Shown here: one piece after another, positions 16,599-25,023 of the stretch | How positions within the stretch are numbered: position 1 is the stretch's first letter | Layout of the letters: the number at the start of each line of letters is the position of its first letter | NCBI RefSeq assembly: GCF_946187725.1 | Contig: NZ_CAMHSK010000026.1 | Location: 1-38,606 of the forward strand | Reading direction: 5' to 3' | Length of the DNA stretch: 38,606 nucleotides | Source of the DNA: an uncultured Treponema sp. | GTDB taxonomy: Bacteria; Spirochaetota; Spirochaetia; Treponematales; Treponemataceae | Notes under the pieces: generated by a model | The model's input: the letters and a program-made list of their open reading frames with translations, nothing else | What the model was told of the DNA's origin: nothing | Database searches by the model: none | Position numbers and translations under genes: made by a program

Positions 16599-16656
16599 CA
16601 AAGTCACAGACTAAAGTGAATTCTGTGGTAGAATAAAAACAATAGGAGTAACCACT

Positions 16657-17172
16657 ATGAAAAAATTACTTACACTTATCGCACTTCTTGCCATCACAAC
16701 GCTTTCATTCGCACAGAAAGCGGGCGACAAAATCTCATTCACTGCGACAGATTTGAACGGTGCTGCCGTCACAAGCGAGATTTTCGCAAAAAACAAAGTG
16801 ACCATGCTGAACATCTGGGGAACTTTCTGCGGACCGTGCATCCGCGAAATGCCGGACCTTGCAAAAGTCAGCGAAGCGAACAAATTGAACGGCGTTGAAG
16901 TCGTCGGAATCGTGATTGACATCCTTGACCGCAAAGGAAATGTCGACTCGCGCATAAAATCCAGCGGCGAAGCAATCATCAAGCAGACAGGCGCGAACTA
17001 CACGCACATCGTTCCGAATCCCGAAATGTTTGGCGGTCTTCTCAAAGGCATTCAGGCCGTTCCAACGACGATTTTCGTGGACTCAAACGGGAAGCAGATT
17101 GGCGAGGCATATCTAGGTTCTCGCAGCCAGAAAGACTGGCAAAAGATTATCGATGAGATTTTAAAGAAATGA
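16657..17172 (+). CDS. Periplasmic TlpA/ResA-type thioredoxin
   Basis: Thiol-disulfide oxidoreductase of 171 aa, exported by an N-terminal signal peptide ([20 protein letters not shown]). The thioredoxin fold carries the active site [15 protein letters not shown] near residue 57 and the cis-proline loop [13 protein letters not shown] near residue 124, both intact. AGGAGT precedes ATG 16657. It lies 58 bases after the UGSC gene and its stop overlaps the 50-codon CD1871A-type gene (ATGA). It probably passes electrons to the exported UGSC protein or a similar periplasmic target and is itself reduced through the membrane; that order is inferred from the neighbours. Confidence 0.9.
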   Translation: MKKLLTLIALLAITTLSFAQKAGDKISFTATDLNGAAVTSEIFAKNKVTMLNIWGTFCGPCIREMPDLAKVSEANKLNGVEVVGIVIDILDRKGNVDSRIKSSGEAIIKQTGANYTHIVPNPEMFGGLLKGIQAVPTTIFVDSNGKQIGEAYLGSRSQKDWQKIIDEILKK

Positions 17173-17321
17173 AACTGAGCGACAAAAAACGCAGAATCAT
17201 CGCAATTATTTCACTCTGTCTCGGAATTGCCCTCGTGATTGCGGGCATTTTCCGTGGCGAGGCGGAGACTGTCTTCAACAAAGCCACCCGAATCTGCATG
17301 GAATGTATCGGAATAGGCTGA
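17169..17321 (+). CDS. Small CD1871A-family CXXC membrane peptide
   Basis: A 50-aa protein. After a basic N-terminus (MKLSDKKRR) comes one membrane helix (about residues 10-27), then [16 protein letters not shown] and the C-terminal CMECIGIG, a CXXC redox pair. This layout, with the FRGE motif and the CXECIGIG end, is that of the small family named after Clostridioides difficile CD1871A, seen beside TlpA-like thioredoxins and NapH-like ferredoxins. Its ATG overlaps the thioredoxin stop (ATGA), so the two are made together. The likely job is relaying electrons or disulfides at the membrane (inference). Confidence 0.82.
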   Translation: MKLSDKKRRIIAIISLCLGIALVIAGIFRGEAETVFNKATRICMECIGIG

Positions 17322-17348
17322 AATTGAAGCCAAGTCTCAGGAAAGAAA

Positions 17349-17377
17349 GTGACAGCTGAAATTTGTCATGCTATACT
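17349..17377 (+). promoter_or_regulatory. Strong promoter immediately before the phosphatase start
   Basis: GTGACA (17349-17354) and TATACT (17372-17377) each differ from consensus by one base and are spaced by 17. Transcription should start near 17384, only about three bases before ATG 17387, suggesting a leaderless message. Confidence 0.6.
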
Positions 17378-17386
17378 TTTGACATT

Positions 17387-18706
17387 ATGAACACAATGAA
17401 ACGCTTTTTATTCTTGACCGCAATAGCGGCTGTTATACAGTTTTCTTTTTTTGGCTGCGCAAGCAGTAGCAAGGTCTCTCAGAAAAGCGAGGAGCTTCTT
17501 CCGCGCGTTGAGCGTGTCGCCGATTTTCATGAGCGGTATTCTCTTGAGCGCGTCGTGGTTTTAAGCCGGCATAACATCCGCTCTCCGCTTTCGGGAAATG
17601 GCTCGGCTCTTTCAAAGCTTACTCCGCACCAGTGGTTTAACTGGACATCGGCTCCTTCAGAGCTTTCTCTCCGCGGTGGTGTGCTTGAAACTGTTATGGG
17701 GCAGTACTTCAGAAAATGGCTTGAAAGTGAAAAGCTGATTCCAGAAAACTATATTCCAAAAAACGGCGAAATGCGATTTTATGCCAATTCGATGCAGCGG
17801 ACAATCGCAACGGCACAGTATTTTTCAAGCGGAATGCTTCCGGTTGCCAATGTTCAGATTGAGCACAAATATCTTCCAAGCAAGATGGATGCAGTTTTTA
17901 CTCCTCAGATTACGCACATCGACGATGCGTTTGAAAAAAAAGCCCGAAACGATATTGAAAATCTTGGTGGCAACGGCGGCCTTAACGCGCTGTGCAAAAC
18001 GCTCCTTCCTGCCTATGCCGTTCTTGAAAAAACGCTTGATTTTGACCAGTCTGCATATGCCCAGGAAAATTCCTTCAATCATTTCAAATATGATGACACG
18101 GAGATTATTCTTAAAGAAAACAACGAACCTAGCATGAAAGGCTCCCTCAAAACGGCAACTTCCGCTAGTGACGCGCTTGTTTTGCAGTATTATGAGGAGC
18201 CGGATGTCAAGAAGGCTGCTTTCGGGCACAAGCTTTCAGAACATGACTGGGAGCTGATTGCAAGCATAAAGGATGTGTATGGCGATGTGCTTTTTACCGC
18301 ACCTTCTGTTGCAAAACAATGTGCCAGCCCGCTGCTTTCAGTCATAAAAGAAGAGCTTACGGTTCCAGAGCGGAAATTTTCATTTTTGTGCGGACACGAT
18401 TCAAATATTGGAAGCGTGCTTGCCTCTCTTGATGTAGAGTCCTATGAGCTTCCATGTGCTATCGAAAAGAAAACGCCGATTGGCTCCAAAGTGGTTATCT
18501 CAGTCTGGAAGGACAAGAGCGGGGCAGAATTTGCAGAACTTACGCTTGTTTATCAGACCGTTGCTCAGTTACGAAGCATGGAACTTCTGACGCTTGAAAA
18601 TCCGCCTGCCGTGTATAGCCTTTCTCTAACCGGGCTTTCAAAAAACGGCGACGGCTTGTATTTGTTGCCCGAAGTGACAGAAAGATGTGCTCAGGCAGTA
18701 CAGTAA
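17387..18706 (+). CDS. Histidine acid phosphatase lipoprotein
   Basis: Envelope phosphatase of the histidine acid phosphatase branch (phytase/glucose-1-phosphatase-like), 439 aa. A lipoprotein signal ends in the lipobox FFGC at about residue 22. The catalytic motif RHxxRxP reads SRHNIRSPLSG near residue 61; the late proton-donor motif HD reads CGHDSNIG near residue 338. No Shine-Dalgarno precedes ATG 17387 (nor ATG 17396), and a near-consensus promoter ends ten bases upstream, so initiation may be leaderless. It separates the CD1871A-type gene from the NapH-like gene, which starts seven bases after its stop. The phosphorylated substrate is unknown. Confidence 0.85.
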   Translation: MNTMKRFLFLTAIAAVIQFSFFGCASSSKVSQKSEELLPRVERVADFHERYSLERVVVLSRHNIRSPLSGNGSALSKLTPHQWFNWTSAPSELSLRGGVLETVMGQYFRKWLESEKLIPENYIPKNGEMRFYANSMQRTIATAQYFSSGMLPVANVQIEHKYLPSKMDAVFTPQITHIDDAFEKKARNDIENLGGNGGLNALCKTLLPAYAVLEKTLDFDQSAYAQENSFNHFKYDDTEIILKENNEPSMKGSLKTATSASDALVLQYYEEPDVKKAAFGHKLSEHDWELIASIKDVYGDVLFTAPSVAKQCASPLLSVIKEELTVPERKFSFLCGHDSNIGSVLASLDVESYELPCAIEKKTPIGSKVVISVWKDKSGAEFAELTLVYQTVAQLRSMELLTLENPPAVYSLSLTGLSKNGDGLYLLPEVTERCAQAVQ

Positions 18707-18713
18707 CTCTCAT

Positions 18714-19604
18714 ATGAATAACAAAAGAAAACATCATTCCCGCATTCGTCTCATAATTCAGGCTTGTTTTGCCGCACTTTCAAACGGCTACATCAAAGGC
18801 TTTGCGAACGGCAAGATTTTTGATGGCAGCTCGAAATTCGTCTGCGTTCCGGGGATGAACTGCTATTCCTGTCCGGGTGCTCTTTGTGCGTGCCCGATTG
18901 GCTCATTGCAGGCAACGCTCAATGCCCGCGAATACCGCATTTCAATGTACATCGTGGGACTGCTCGTTGTTTTCGGAACGCTTCTCGGCCGGTTTGTGTG
19001 CGGATTTTTGTGTCCGTTCGGTCTTGTTCAGGATTTGCTTTTTAAGATTCCGTTCGTCAAGAAAATCCGCCGTTTGCCAGGTGAAAAGCTCTTGCGCTGG
19101 CTCCGTTTCGTCTTCTTGGGTGTTTTCGTTATAATCTTGCCGATGTTCGTTATCGACATTACTGGTCTGGGCGAGCCGTGGTTCTGCAAGTGGATTTGCC
19201 CAGTCGGCACTCTTGAAGGCGGAATACCGCTCGTGCTTTTGAACAATGCGATGCGCGGTGCTGCGGGCTTTATCTTCCGTTGGAAGCTCGCAATCCTCAT
19301 AATCACGCTTATTTCTTCTATTGTAATATACCGTCCGTTCTGCCGGTATGTCTGTCCGCTCGGTGCGATTTACGGAATCTTCAATAAAATCTCGTTTTAT
19401 CGCTTCAAAATTGACGGTGAAAAATGCACGAAATGCGGTGCGTGTCAGAAAATCTGCAAGCTCGATATACCTATTTACGAAAAACCGAACTCAATGGACT
19501 GCATCCGTTGCGGCGATTGCAAGGCGGGCTGCCCGCATGGGGCAATATGCGTTGGTTTCACAGAAAAAAAAGCGCTCGACATGAAAGATACAATCAGAAT
19601 CTGA
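18714..19604 (+). CDS. NapH-like membrane protein with two [4Fe-4S] centres
   Basis: Membrane electron-transfer protein of 296 aa. The N-terminal part has the cysteine cluster NCYSCPGALCACPIGSLQ near residue 47. About four membrane spans follow, with conserved loops CGFLCPFGLVQD, CKWICPVGTLEG and CRYVCPLGAIYG. The C-terminus is a ferredoxin: CTKCGACQKIC and CIRCGDCKAGCP, eight cysteines for two 4Fe-4S clusters. Proteins of this NapH/MauN class move electrons from the cytoplasm to periplasmic thiols or quinols. With the TlpA thioredoxin and the CXXC peptide upstream it could be the membrane electron donor of the module. ATG 18714 follows the phosphatase stop by seven bases with no clear ribosome-binding site, suggesting translational coupling. 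Confidence 0.87.
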   Translation: MNNKRKHHSRIRLIIQACFAALSNGYIKGFANGKIFDGSSKFVCVPGMNCYSCPGALCACPIGSLQATLNAREYRISMYIVGLLVVFGTLLGRFVCGFLCPFGLVQDLLFKIPFVKKIRRLPGEKLLRWLRFVFLGVFVIILPMFVIDITGLGEPWFCKWICPVGTLEGGIPLVLLNNAMRGAAGFIFRWKLAILIITLISSIVIYRPFCRYVCPLGAIYGIFNKISFYRFKIDGEKCTKCGACQKICKLDIPIYEKPNSMDCIRCGDCKAGCPHGAICVGFTEKKALDMKDTIRI

Positions 19605-19619
19605 ACGGGGAGTGGAATT

Positions 19620-20954
19620 CTACATCGGAATTATAATTCCGCCAAAGTACTCTGCGTTTCCCTTGCTATCGGTCAGAACGAAACTTCTTAGGGTCAGGAG
19701 TGCGTAATTGCCATCTGCTTTTCTGGCTCTGTAAACTAAAGGGTGAGACATATCTGCAGTGCCGCACAAAGCAGCCTCCATAATATTTCTATATGCTTTA
19801 AGGTCGTCTGGATGAACTTTTTCCTGCCATAATTCATTGGCATGATACATATATTCTGATTTCATGCCAAAATCGTCTACCAGAGGAAGTGCCCATCTTG
19901 AATAATCATAATGCATGTCACAAAGGAAGACATAACCGCCACCGCTGACTGTACACAAACCTCCAAAAAGAGCATCCAGTATACGCCTTCTTTCAGGAGT
20001 GATTTGCTTTTTATTATCAAGATTTCCGAAAGACTGTTTCTGATTCGTGGATTTTACTTCTTTTTTATTTTCATACATGGCTTTATCGGCTCGTTCAAAA
20101 ACCTTTGAAAAATCATCATCTGATTCAGGTTCATAAACTGCCATACCGCATGCAACAACAGGACCTGAGCGGGAGCGTTTGTTTATAAAAGATTCTTCTT
20201 TGAGATTTTCAAGAAGGGCTTCCCTGTTCTCATAGTCAGTGTCAGTCAGAATTATGACAAATTCATCACCACCAATCCTGAAAATCGGGCTGTGGGCAAA
20301 AATATCACATAGCATTCGGCTCGTTCTTTGGATGGCTTCATCACCATAGCTATGACCGCGAGTGTCGTTTATGAGCTTTAAATCGTTCATATCGCACATG
20401 ATAATTCCGAAATGGTAATCCTTAACGCCTTTTTCCAGCTTGTGCTGTATGGATTCAGAAAGCTCCTTAAAAGCATTTTTGTTGCGGACGCCCGTCAGCT
20501 CGTCAAACCGTGCCATTCGCTTTTCAGATTCAAGAATTTTCTTGAAAACTTCATTTTTATGGAACTCTTCTTCAATATTTTCAAGACAACAGAGTACATG
20601 CTCCTTATCCTGACACAAGAATACGGAATACCGCATGTGAATGTATTTGCCGCCTATATGCACTCGATAAATTACAGAAAAGGATTTGCTGTTAGCTATT
20701 TGTTCCTGCGTTAATTCTTTATCGAATGTCTGATTAAATTTGTCTAAATCATTCTGATGGATAAAGGTTTCCGCGCATTTTTTTAAATCAGAAAAAAAGT
20801 CATCACCATAAAAGGGAAAACCATTTTTTTCCATAACTTTCATAGATACGAGATTTGTGTAATGTCCTGTGTTTATATCAACATAATAAACACAGTCATA
20901 ATGTTCAATCAGAGTAACGGCAACCTGACTGAAACCTTCTTTCGTTTTATCCAT
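19620..20954 (-). CDS. Diguanylate cyclase with flanking PAS-like domains
   Basis: Soluble c-di-GMP synthase of 444 aa. An N-terminal sensor-like region (about residues 1-140, HYDCVYYVDINTGHYTNL) resembles PAS. The GGDEF domain (about 150-300) starts DELTGVRNKNAF, has the GTP-binding block MNDLKLINDTRGHSYGD, and an intact signature RIGGDEFVII near residue 227. I see no RxxD inhibitory site five residues before it. A C-terminal PAS-like domain (about 330-444, WQEKVHPDDLKAYRNIM) is unusual, because the cyclase domain more often ends the protein. No membrane spans. The stop lies 15 bases from the NapH-like stop, tail to tail, with no clear terminator. Confidence 0.88.
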   Translation of the reverse strand: MDKTKEGFSQVAVTLIEHYDCVYYVDINTGHYTNLVSMKVMEKNGFPFYGDDFFSDLKKCAETFIHQNDLDKFNQTFDKELTQEQIANSKSFSVIYRVHIGGKYIHMRYSVFLCQDKEHVLCCLENIEEEFHKNEVFKKILESEKRMARFDELTGVRNKNAFKELSESIQHKLEKGVKDYHFGIIMCDMNDLKLINDTRGHSYGDEAIQRTSRMLCDIFAHSPIFRIGGDEFVIILTDTDYENREALLENLKEESFINKRSRSGPVVACGMAVYEPESDDDFSKVFERADKAMYENKKEVKSTNQKQSFGNLDNKKQITPERRRILDALFGGLCTVSGGGYVFLCDMHYDYSRWALPLVDDFGMKSEYMYHANELWQEKVHPDDLKAYRNIMEAALCGTADMSHPLVYRARKADGNYALLTLRSFVLTDSKGNAEYFGGIIIPM

Positions 20955-21063
20955 ATTATTTTAATTTTACTACTGAAATTTCCAGAAAGCAATCTATTTA
21001 TAAAATCTTCTGAAAACTATTGAAGTTGATTGAGAATAGGAGATAGAATCAAGGTGAGTAAAA

Positions 21064-21609
21064 ATGAAATTTAGTCAAAAAATAATTCTGAAAAACGGAA
21101 AGGACGCATATCTCAGGAATGGTGAAGCCTCTGATGGAAAAGCGGTTTTTGATGTCTTTAATCTTACCCATGAAGAGACCGATTTTCTGCTTTCTTATTC
21201 TGATGAAAATAGTTATAACGCTGAGCAGGAAGCAGCCTTTCTGGATGAAAAAGCTAAAAGTGATAACGAAATAGAAATTGTTGCGCTTGTAGACGGAAAG
21301 ATTGTAGGAACAGCTGGTTTTGAAAGGGTAGGAACAAAATATAAGGTTCGTCATCGCGCTGAATTTGGAATCAGCATCGCAAAAGATTATTGGGGACTTG
21401 GATTAGGCAGGGCATTAACTTCTGCCTGTATTCAATGTGCAAGAGAAGCTGGTTTCGCCCAGTTGGAGCTGGATGTTGTGGCAGACAATAAGCGTGCAAT
21501 ATCTATGTATAAAAGCTTAGGATTTACGGAATTTGGCCGAAATCCTAAAGGCTTTAATTCCAGATTCTGCGGATTCCAGGAACTTGTTTATATGCGGCTT
21601 GGGTTATAG
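21064..21609 (+). CDS. GNAT-family N-acetyltransferase
   Basis: Acetyl-CoA-dependent acetyltransferase of 181 aa. The fold is clear from IVALVDGKIVGTAGFERV, the acetyl-CoA loop YWGLGLGRAL near residue 115 (a Q/RxxGxG/A variant), and the C-terminal VADNKRAISMYKSLGFTEFGRN. AAGGTGAG sits just before ATG 21064. A possible TTGAAG...TAGAAT promoter lies in the 109-base gap to the divergent GGDEF gene. It converges on the copper operon with only four bases between stops. The acceptor (protein, amine or antibiotic) cannot be predicted. Confidence 0.85.
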   Translation: MKFSQKIILKNGKDAYLRNGEASDGKAVFDVFNLTHEETDFLLSYSDENSYNAEQEAAFLDEKAKSDNEIEIVALVDGKIVGTAGFERVGTKYKVRHRAEFGISIAKDYWGLGLGRALTSACIQCAREAGFAQLELDVVADNKRAISMYKSLGFTEFGRNPKGFNSRFCGFQELVYMRLGL

Positions 21610-21613
21610 TTCC

Positions 21614-21823
21614 CTAGGAAAGAATCACGCCGGCGTATTCATATCCTGCTTCTTCAACGGCAGTTTTGATTACGCTTTCGTCGACTTCTTTTGAAGTTTC
21701 GAGCGTGACTGTGCCAGATTCATGTGATGCTACGGCAGATTTTACACCGTCGAGCGCTTCGAGTGCTTTTTTGACATGCATTTCGCAATGTCCGCACATC
21801 ATTCCTTTTACTGAGATTTTCAT
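21614..21823 (-). CDS. copZ: Internal in-frame CopZ-like copper chaperone within copA
   Basis: Inside the copA frame, ATG 21823 has AAGGAG at 21830-21835, six bases upstream: an ideal ribosome-binding site. The product would be 69 aa, exactly the size of free CopZ chaperones, starting [17 protein letters not shown] and ending at the copA stop. The simplest reading is that an ancestral separate copZ became fused when the copA stop was lost, while its own translation signal survived. The cell could then make both a CopA-CopZ fusion and free CopZ from one message. Free production is inferred, not shown. Confidence 0.6.
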   Translation of the reverse strand: MKISVKGMMCGHCEMHVKKALEALDGVKSAVASHESGTVTLETSKEVDESVIKTAVEEAGYEYAGVILS

Positions 21824-24226
21824 GTTTGACTCCTTGACTGTCGTGTTATGGCGACCGTCTGATATTAGATTTCCCGTTACGGGATTTTTTACTTTTTTAT
21901 CGTGCCTTGAATCGTGTGTTTTTAAGAAATTCAGGTGCAGGGCATTTGAGACAACGCAGAAGCTTGAAAGTCCCATCGCGGCAGCACCGAACATCGGATT
22001 CAATGTCCATCCGAAAGCGGCAATATAGCATCCGGCGGCAAGCGGAATTCCAATCACATTGTAGAAGAATGCCCAGAAAAGATTTTCGTGAATGTTTTTG
22101 ATTACAGCTCGTGAAAGTCTGATTGCGGCACTTACATCACGAAGGCTTCCTTTCATCAAAACAACATCCGCGGCATCAATTGCGATGTCGGTTCCCGCTC
22201 CGATTGCAATTCCCAAATCTGCACGAGTGAGGGAAGGAGCGTCATTGATTCCGTCTCCGACCATTGCAACTTTTCCGCTTTCCATCAGTTTTCGGATAAC
22301 GGCTTCTTTTCCGTCTGGCAGAAGTCCTGCAGCAACTTCATCTACTCCGGCAAGGGCTGCAATTGCGCGGGCAGTGATTTCATTGTCACCAGTGAGCATT
22401 ACTGTGTGGATTCCCATGTTTTTAAGCTCTGTGATTGCCTGTGCCGAATCTTCTTTGATTGTGTCCGAAACAGCGATAATCCCAAGAAGTTCGCTTCCTT
22501 TTGCAAAGAGAACAGGTGTTTTGCCCTGTGATGATAATGCTTCGATTTGAGCATGAACTTGTGCCGGAAGAATAGCACCGTTTTCTTCTATATAGAGTGT
22601 ATTTCCTCCGTAGATTTTCGCATTGCCTGATTCTTCAAGTTTTGCTGAAAGTCCGTTCCCTGCTTTGATTTCAAAAGCTGTTGTGTCCAGAAGCTTGATT
22701 TTATTAGTTTCTGCATATGAAACAATTGCCTTTGAAATCGGGTGTTCACTCTTTGCTTCAAGGGCATAAGCGGCTTCGAGCAAATCATTTTTTTCAGCAT
22801 CGTTGAGAGGAATTACATCAGTAACCTGCATGATTCCGGTTGTGACAGTGCCGGTCTTGTCGAGGGCGACAATCTGAGTTTTTCCGGCCATTTCCTGAGC
22901 AGCGGCCGTCTTAAACAGAATTCCTGATTTTGCGCCAATTCCGTTTCCGACCATAATTGCAACCGGGGTCGCAAGTCCAAGCGCACACGGACAGCTAATA
23001 ACTAGAACGGAAACTGCGCGTGCAACCGCATAGCCCACGCTCTGACCTGCAAGCAACCACACAACAAATGTAACTGCCGCAATTCCGATTACAGCCGGAA
23101 CGAACACGCCTGAAACCTTATCGGCAATTTTTGCAATCGGGGCCTTTGTGGCGGCGGCATCGCTTATCATGCGGATAATTCCTGCAAGGGTAGTGTCTTC
23201 ACCAACACGGGTGGCCTCGCATACAAGATAGCCCGAAGTGTTTATTGTTGCCGCTGAAACCCTGCTTCCCGCCTGTTTTTCAACAGGAAGACTTTCACCT
23301 GTGAGCGCAGATTCGTTTACTGCACTTTCACCTTCAAGAACAATTCCGTCCACTGGAATGCTGTCGCCCGGCCGTACCGCAAATCTGTCTCCAGTCCGAA
23401 CTTCTTCGATTGGCACAGTTTTTTCTTTTCGTCCGCTTCCATCCTCTTCAATCAGAACCGCGGTTTTAGGCGAGATTTTCATGAGAGATTTTAATGCGTC
23501 CGTTGTTTTTCCTTTTGACTTCGCTTCAAGCATTTTTCCAACGGTAATCAGCGTGAGAATCATGGCGGCGGATTCAAAATAAAATTGATTCATGTAATAC
23601 ATGATTTTTTCAGAATCCCCCGAAAGAACCTCTCCGCTCATCGCAAAGAGAGCAGCCACACTGTATGCAAAAGAAGCCCCTGAACCAAGTGCCACAAGAC
23701 TGTCCATGTTCGGTGATTTGTGAATCAGACCCTTAAATCCGCTTATAAAGAATTTCTGATTAATCACTAAAATAAATGCCGAAATCAAAAGCTCGTACAA
23801 GCCCATCGCAACATGATTTCCGTCAAGAAAAGCGGGTAGAGGCCAGTTCCACATCATGTGCCCCATCGAAACATACATAAGAGGGATTAAAAGCACCACC
23901 GATGCGATAAGACGCTTTTTCATTTTTGGAGTTTCAGTGTCTTTAAGCTCATCTTCGTATGCGGCGCTTCCGCTTTTGCTCGTAGCCCGATTTGTTCCAT
24001 TCTTTGAACCGGCTGCGGCGCCACGCACACCTTTAAGAGACGCCCCATATCCCGCATCTTCCACCGCTTTAATCACTTCGAAAGGTGCCACTTCACCTTC
24101 CACGCCCATCGAATTTGTAAGCAGGCTCACCGCACAGGATTTTACTCCTTCTAGAGCACCAACAGCTTTTTCCACGCGCGCCACACATGCCGCACAGCTC
24201 ATTCCAGTAACATTATATTGTTCCAT
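21614..24226 (-). CDS. copA: Copper-exporting P1B-type ATPase CopA with C-terminal CopZ-like domain
   Basis: Cu(I) efflux pump of the inner membrane (870 aa). The N-terminal metal-binding domain has [15 protein letters not shown]. The ATPase core shows the membrane metal site [11 protein letters not shown] near residue 412, the phosphorylation motif DKTGTVT near 455 and [10 protein letters not shown] near 655. [11 protein letters not shown] and AAMGLSS in the last two spans are the Cu(I) signature. After the last span (NALHLNFLK) there is a linker of about 30 polar residues, then a second metal-binding domain with [15 protein letters not shown] at the extreme C-terminus, which is unusual. That domain has its own ribosome-binding site (see the separate entry). 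It sits downstream of csoR. Confidence 0.95.
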   Translation of the reverse strand: MEQYNVTGMSCAACVARVEKAVGALEGVKSCAVSLLTNSMGVEGEVAPFEVIKAVEDAGYGASLKGVRGAAAGSKNGTNRATSKSGSAAYEDELKDTETPKMKKRLIASVVLLIPLMYVSMGHMMWNWPLPAFLDGNHVAMGLYELLISAFILVINQKFFISGFKGLIHKSPNMDSLVALGSGASFAYSVAALFAMSGEVLSGDSEKIMYYMNQFYFESAAMILTLITVGKMLEAKSKGKTTDALKSLMKISPKTAVLIEEDGSGRKEKTVPIEEVRTGDRFAVRPGDSIPVDGIVLEGESAVNESALTGESLPVEKQAGSRVSAATINTSGYLVCEATRVGEDTTLAGIIRMISDAAATKAPIAKIADKVSGVFVPAVIGIAAVTFVVWLLAGQSVGYAVARAVSVLVISCPCALGLATPVAIMVGNGIGAKSGILFKTAAAQEMAGKTQIVALDKTGTVTTGIMQVTDVIPLNDAEKNDLLEAAYALEAKSEHPISKAIVSYAETNKIKLLDTTAFEIKAGNGLSAKLEESGNAKIYGGNTLYIEENGAILPAQVHAQIEALSSQGKTPVLFAKGSELLGIIAVSDTIKEDSAQAITELKNMGIHTVMLTGDNEITARAIAALAGVDEVAAGLLPDGKEAVIRKLMESGKVAMVGDGINDAPSLTRADLGIAIGAGTDIAIDAADVVLMKGSLRDVSAAIRLSRAVIKNIHENLFWAFFYNVIGIPLAAGCYIAAFGWTLNPMFGAAAMGLSSFCVVSNALHLNFLKTHDSRHDKKVKNPVTGNLISDGRHNTTVKESNMKISVKGMMCGHCEMHVKKALEALDGVKSAVASHESGTVTLETSKEVDESVIKTAVEEAGYEYAGVILS

Positions 24227-24243
24227 AATTCGTCCTCAAAAAA

Positions 24244-24549
24244 TCACTTCATCAGTTTTTGCAAAGTAACGACAAATTCATCAATAACGCTGTCATCCCC
24301 CTTGCGGATTCCTTCTGCAACACAAGTTTTCATGTGGTTTGCGAGAAGCACCTTGTTAAAGCTGTTCAAGGCTGAAGTAATTGCCGAAACCTGAATCAGA
24401 ATATCGGTGCAGTACGCGTCGTTTTCGAGCATTCCTTCAATGCCGCGCACCTGACCTTCAATTCGTTTGAGACGGTTCATCAAATCTTTGTATTCTTTAT
24501 CATCACGCTCCTTGTGTTTTCCAGAGCAATATGGGCATGAATCAGACAT
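24244..24549 (-). CDS. csoR: CsoR-family copper-sensing repressor
   Basis: All-helical repressor (101 aa) that leaves DNA when Cu(I) binds. The family block RLKRIEGQVRGIEGML is present. The Cu(I) ligand triad Cys-His-Cys is visible in AYCTDILIQ and LANHMKTCV. An extra N-terminal CPYC pair is present before the core. ATG 24549 has AAGGAGA five bases upstream; an in-frame ATG six codons earlier lacks one. copA starts 17 bases after its stop, so the two form an operon. Two near-identical palindromes in its promoter are its probable operators, giving autoregulation. Confidence 0.92.
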   Translation of the reverse strand: MSDSCPYCSGKHKERDDKEYKDLMNRLKRIEGQVRGIEGMLENDAYCTDILIQVSAITSALNSFNKVLLANHMKTCVAEGIRKGDDSVIDEFVVTLQKLMK

Positions 24550-24578
24550 GTTAGTCTCCTTGTTCATATAAGACTTAC

Positions 24579-24607
24579 AGTATACCCTAGTGGGGTATGT
24601 CAGACAA
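24579..24607 (-). promoter_or_regulatory. Promoter of the csoR-copA operon
   Basis: On the minus strand TTGTCT (24602-24607) and TATACT (24579-24584) are spaced by exactly 17 bases, 30 bases before the csoR start. The spacer is filled by a CsoR-type palindrome. Confidence 0.65.
24582..24598. promoter_or_regulatory. CsoR operator 1
   Basis: ATACCCTAGTGGGGTAT, a palindrome with ATACCC/GGGTAT arms and a GGGG core like known copper-responsive CsoR sites. It overlaps the -10 and spacer of the csoR promoter, so binding would block RNA polymerase. Confidence 0.7.
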
Positions 24608-24616
24608 TGAAAATAT

Positions 24617-24633
24617 ATACCCTATCGGGGTAT
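24617..24633. promoter_or_regulatory. CsoR operator 2
   Basis: ATACCCTATCGGGGTAT differs from operator 1 at only two central positions. It lies 35 bp away centre to centre, just upstream of the -35, and could let two CsoR tetramers bind the same region. Confidence 0.65.
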
Positions 24634-24690
24634 GTGTCTAGAGGGGAGTGGGTTAAAAAGAAGTAAAAATCACACTACAGGTTCATTCAC

Positions 24691-24719
24691 TTGTAAAATC
24701 AGTCCGAATATAGTAATAT
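24691..24719 (+). promoter_or_regulatory. Possible promoter of the toxin-antitoxin pair
   Basis: TTGTAA (24691-24696) and TAATAT (24714-24719) lie 17 bases apart, 19 bases before the antitoxin ATG. An overlapping TATAGT is an alternative -10. Confidence 0.35.
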
Positions 24720-24738
24720 AAAAAGACTGGAGGTAGAT

Positions 24739-25023
24739 ATGATTACGAATGTTCAAGAATGTATTAAACCTATTTCTTATGTAAAGACAAATGCTGCCGA
24801 TATGATGAATTTTGTAAATGACCGGAAGGAACCACTTATTATTACACAAAATGGAGAATCTCGTGCAGTGTTGATGGATGTTGAATCTTATCAGGAAATG
24901 AAAAATGCCTTCAATCTGCTGAAAATAATTCAGTTTTCTGAAATGGATGTCCGTGCTGGAAAAACTAAAGCAGCATCAGAAGTCTTTTCAAATTTGAGAA
25001 GGAAATACAATCTTGGAAATTAA
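24739..25023 (+). CDS. Phd/YefM-type antitoxin
   Basis: Antitoxin of a type II module (94 aa). The N-terminal Phd/YefM fold is seen in ISYVKTNAADMMNFVND, KEPLIITQNGESRAVLMDVESYQEM; it binds DNA and represses its own promoter. The charged C-terminal part (about residues 60-94) would wrap the toxin. GGAGG lies six bases before ATG 24739. The toxin start overlaps its last codons, the usual order and coupling for such modules. Confidence 0.9.
   Translation: MITNVQECIKPISYVKTNAADMMNFVNDRKEPLIITQNGESRAVLMDVESYQEMKNAFNLLKIIQFSEMDVRAGKTKAASEVFSNLRRKYNLGN

Noticed and set aside
16605..16627. CACAGA/TCTGTG hairpin between the UGSC and TlpA genes
   Set aside because: Only six pairs with an 11-base loop and no U-run, so it is too weak to call a terminator. 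The genes are probably co-transcribed.
19626..19639. Palindrome GGAATTATAATTCC
   Set aside because: It is inside the end of the GGDEF coding sequence (Gly-Ile-Ile-Ile-Pro), and the AT-rich codons explain it.
21872..21884. TCCCGTTACGGGA hairpin followed by T-run on the plus strand
   Set aside because: It looks like a terminator, but it lies antisense inside copA with no plus-strand gene ending near it. On the coding strand it has no U-run. Probably chance in the linker.
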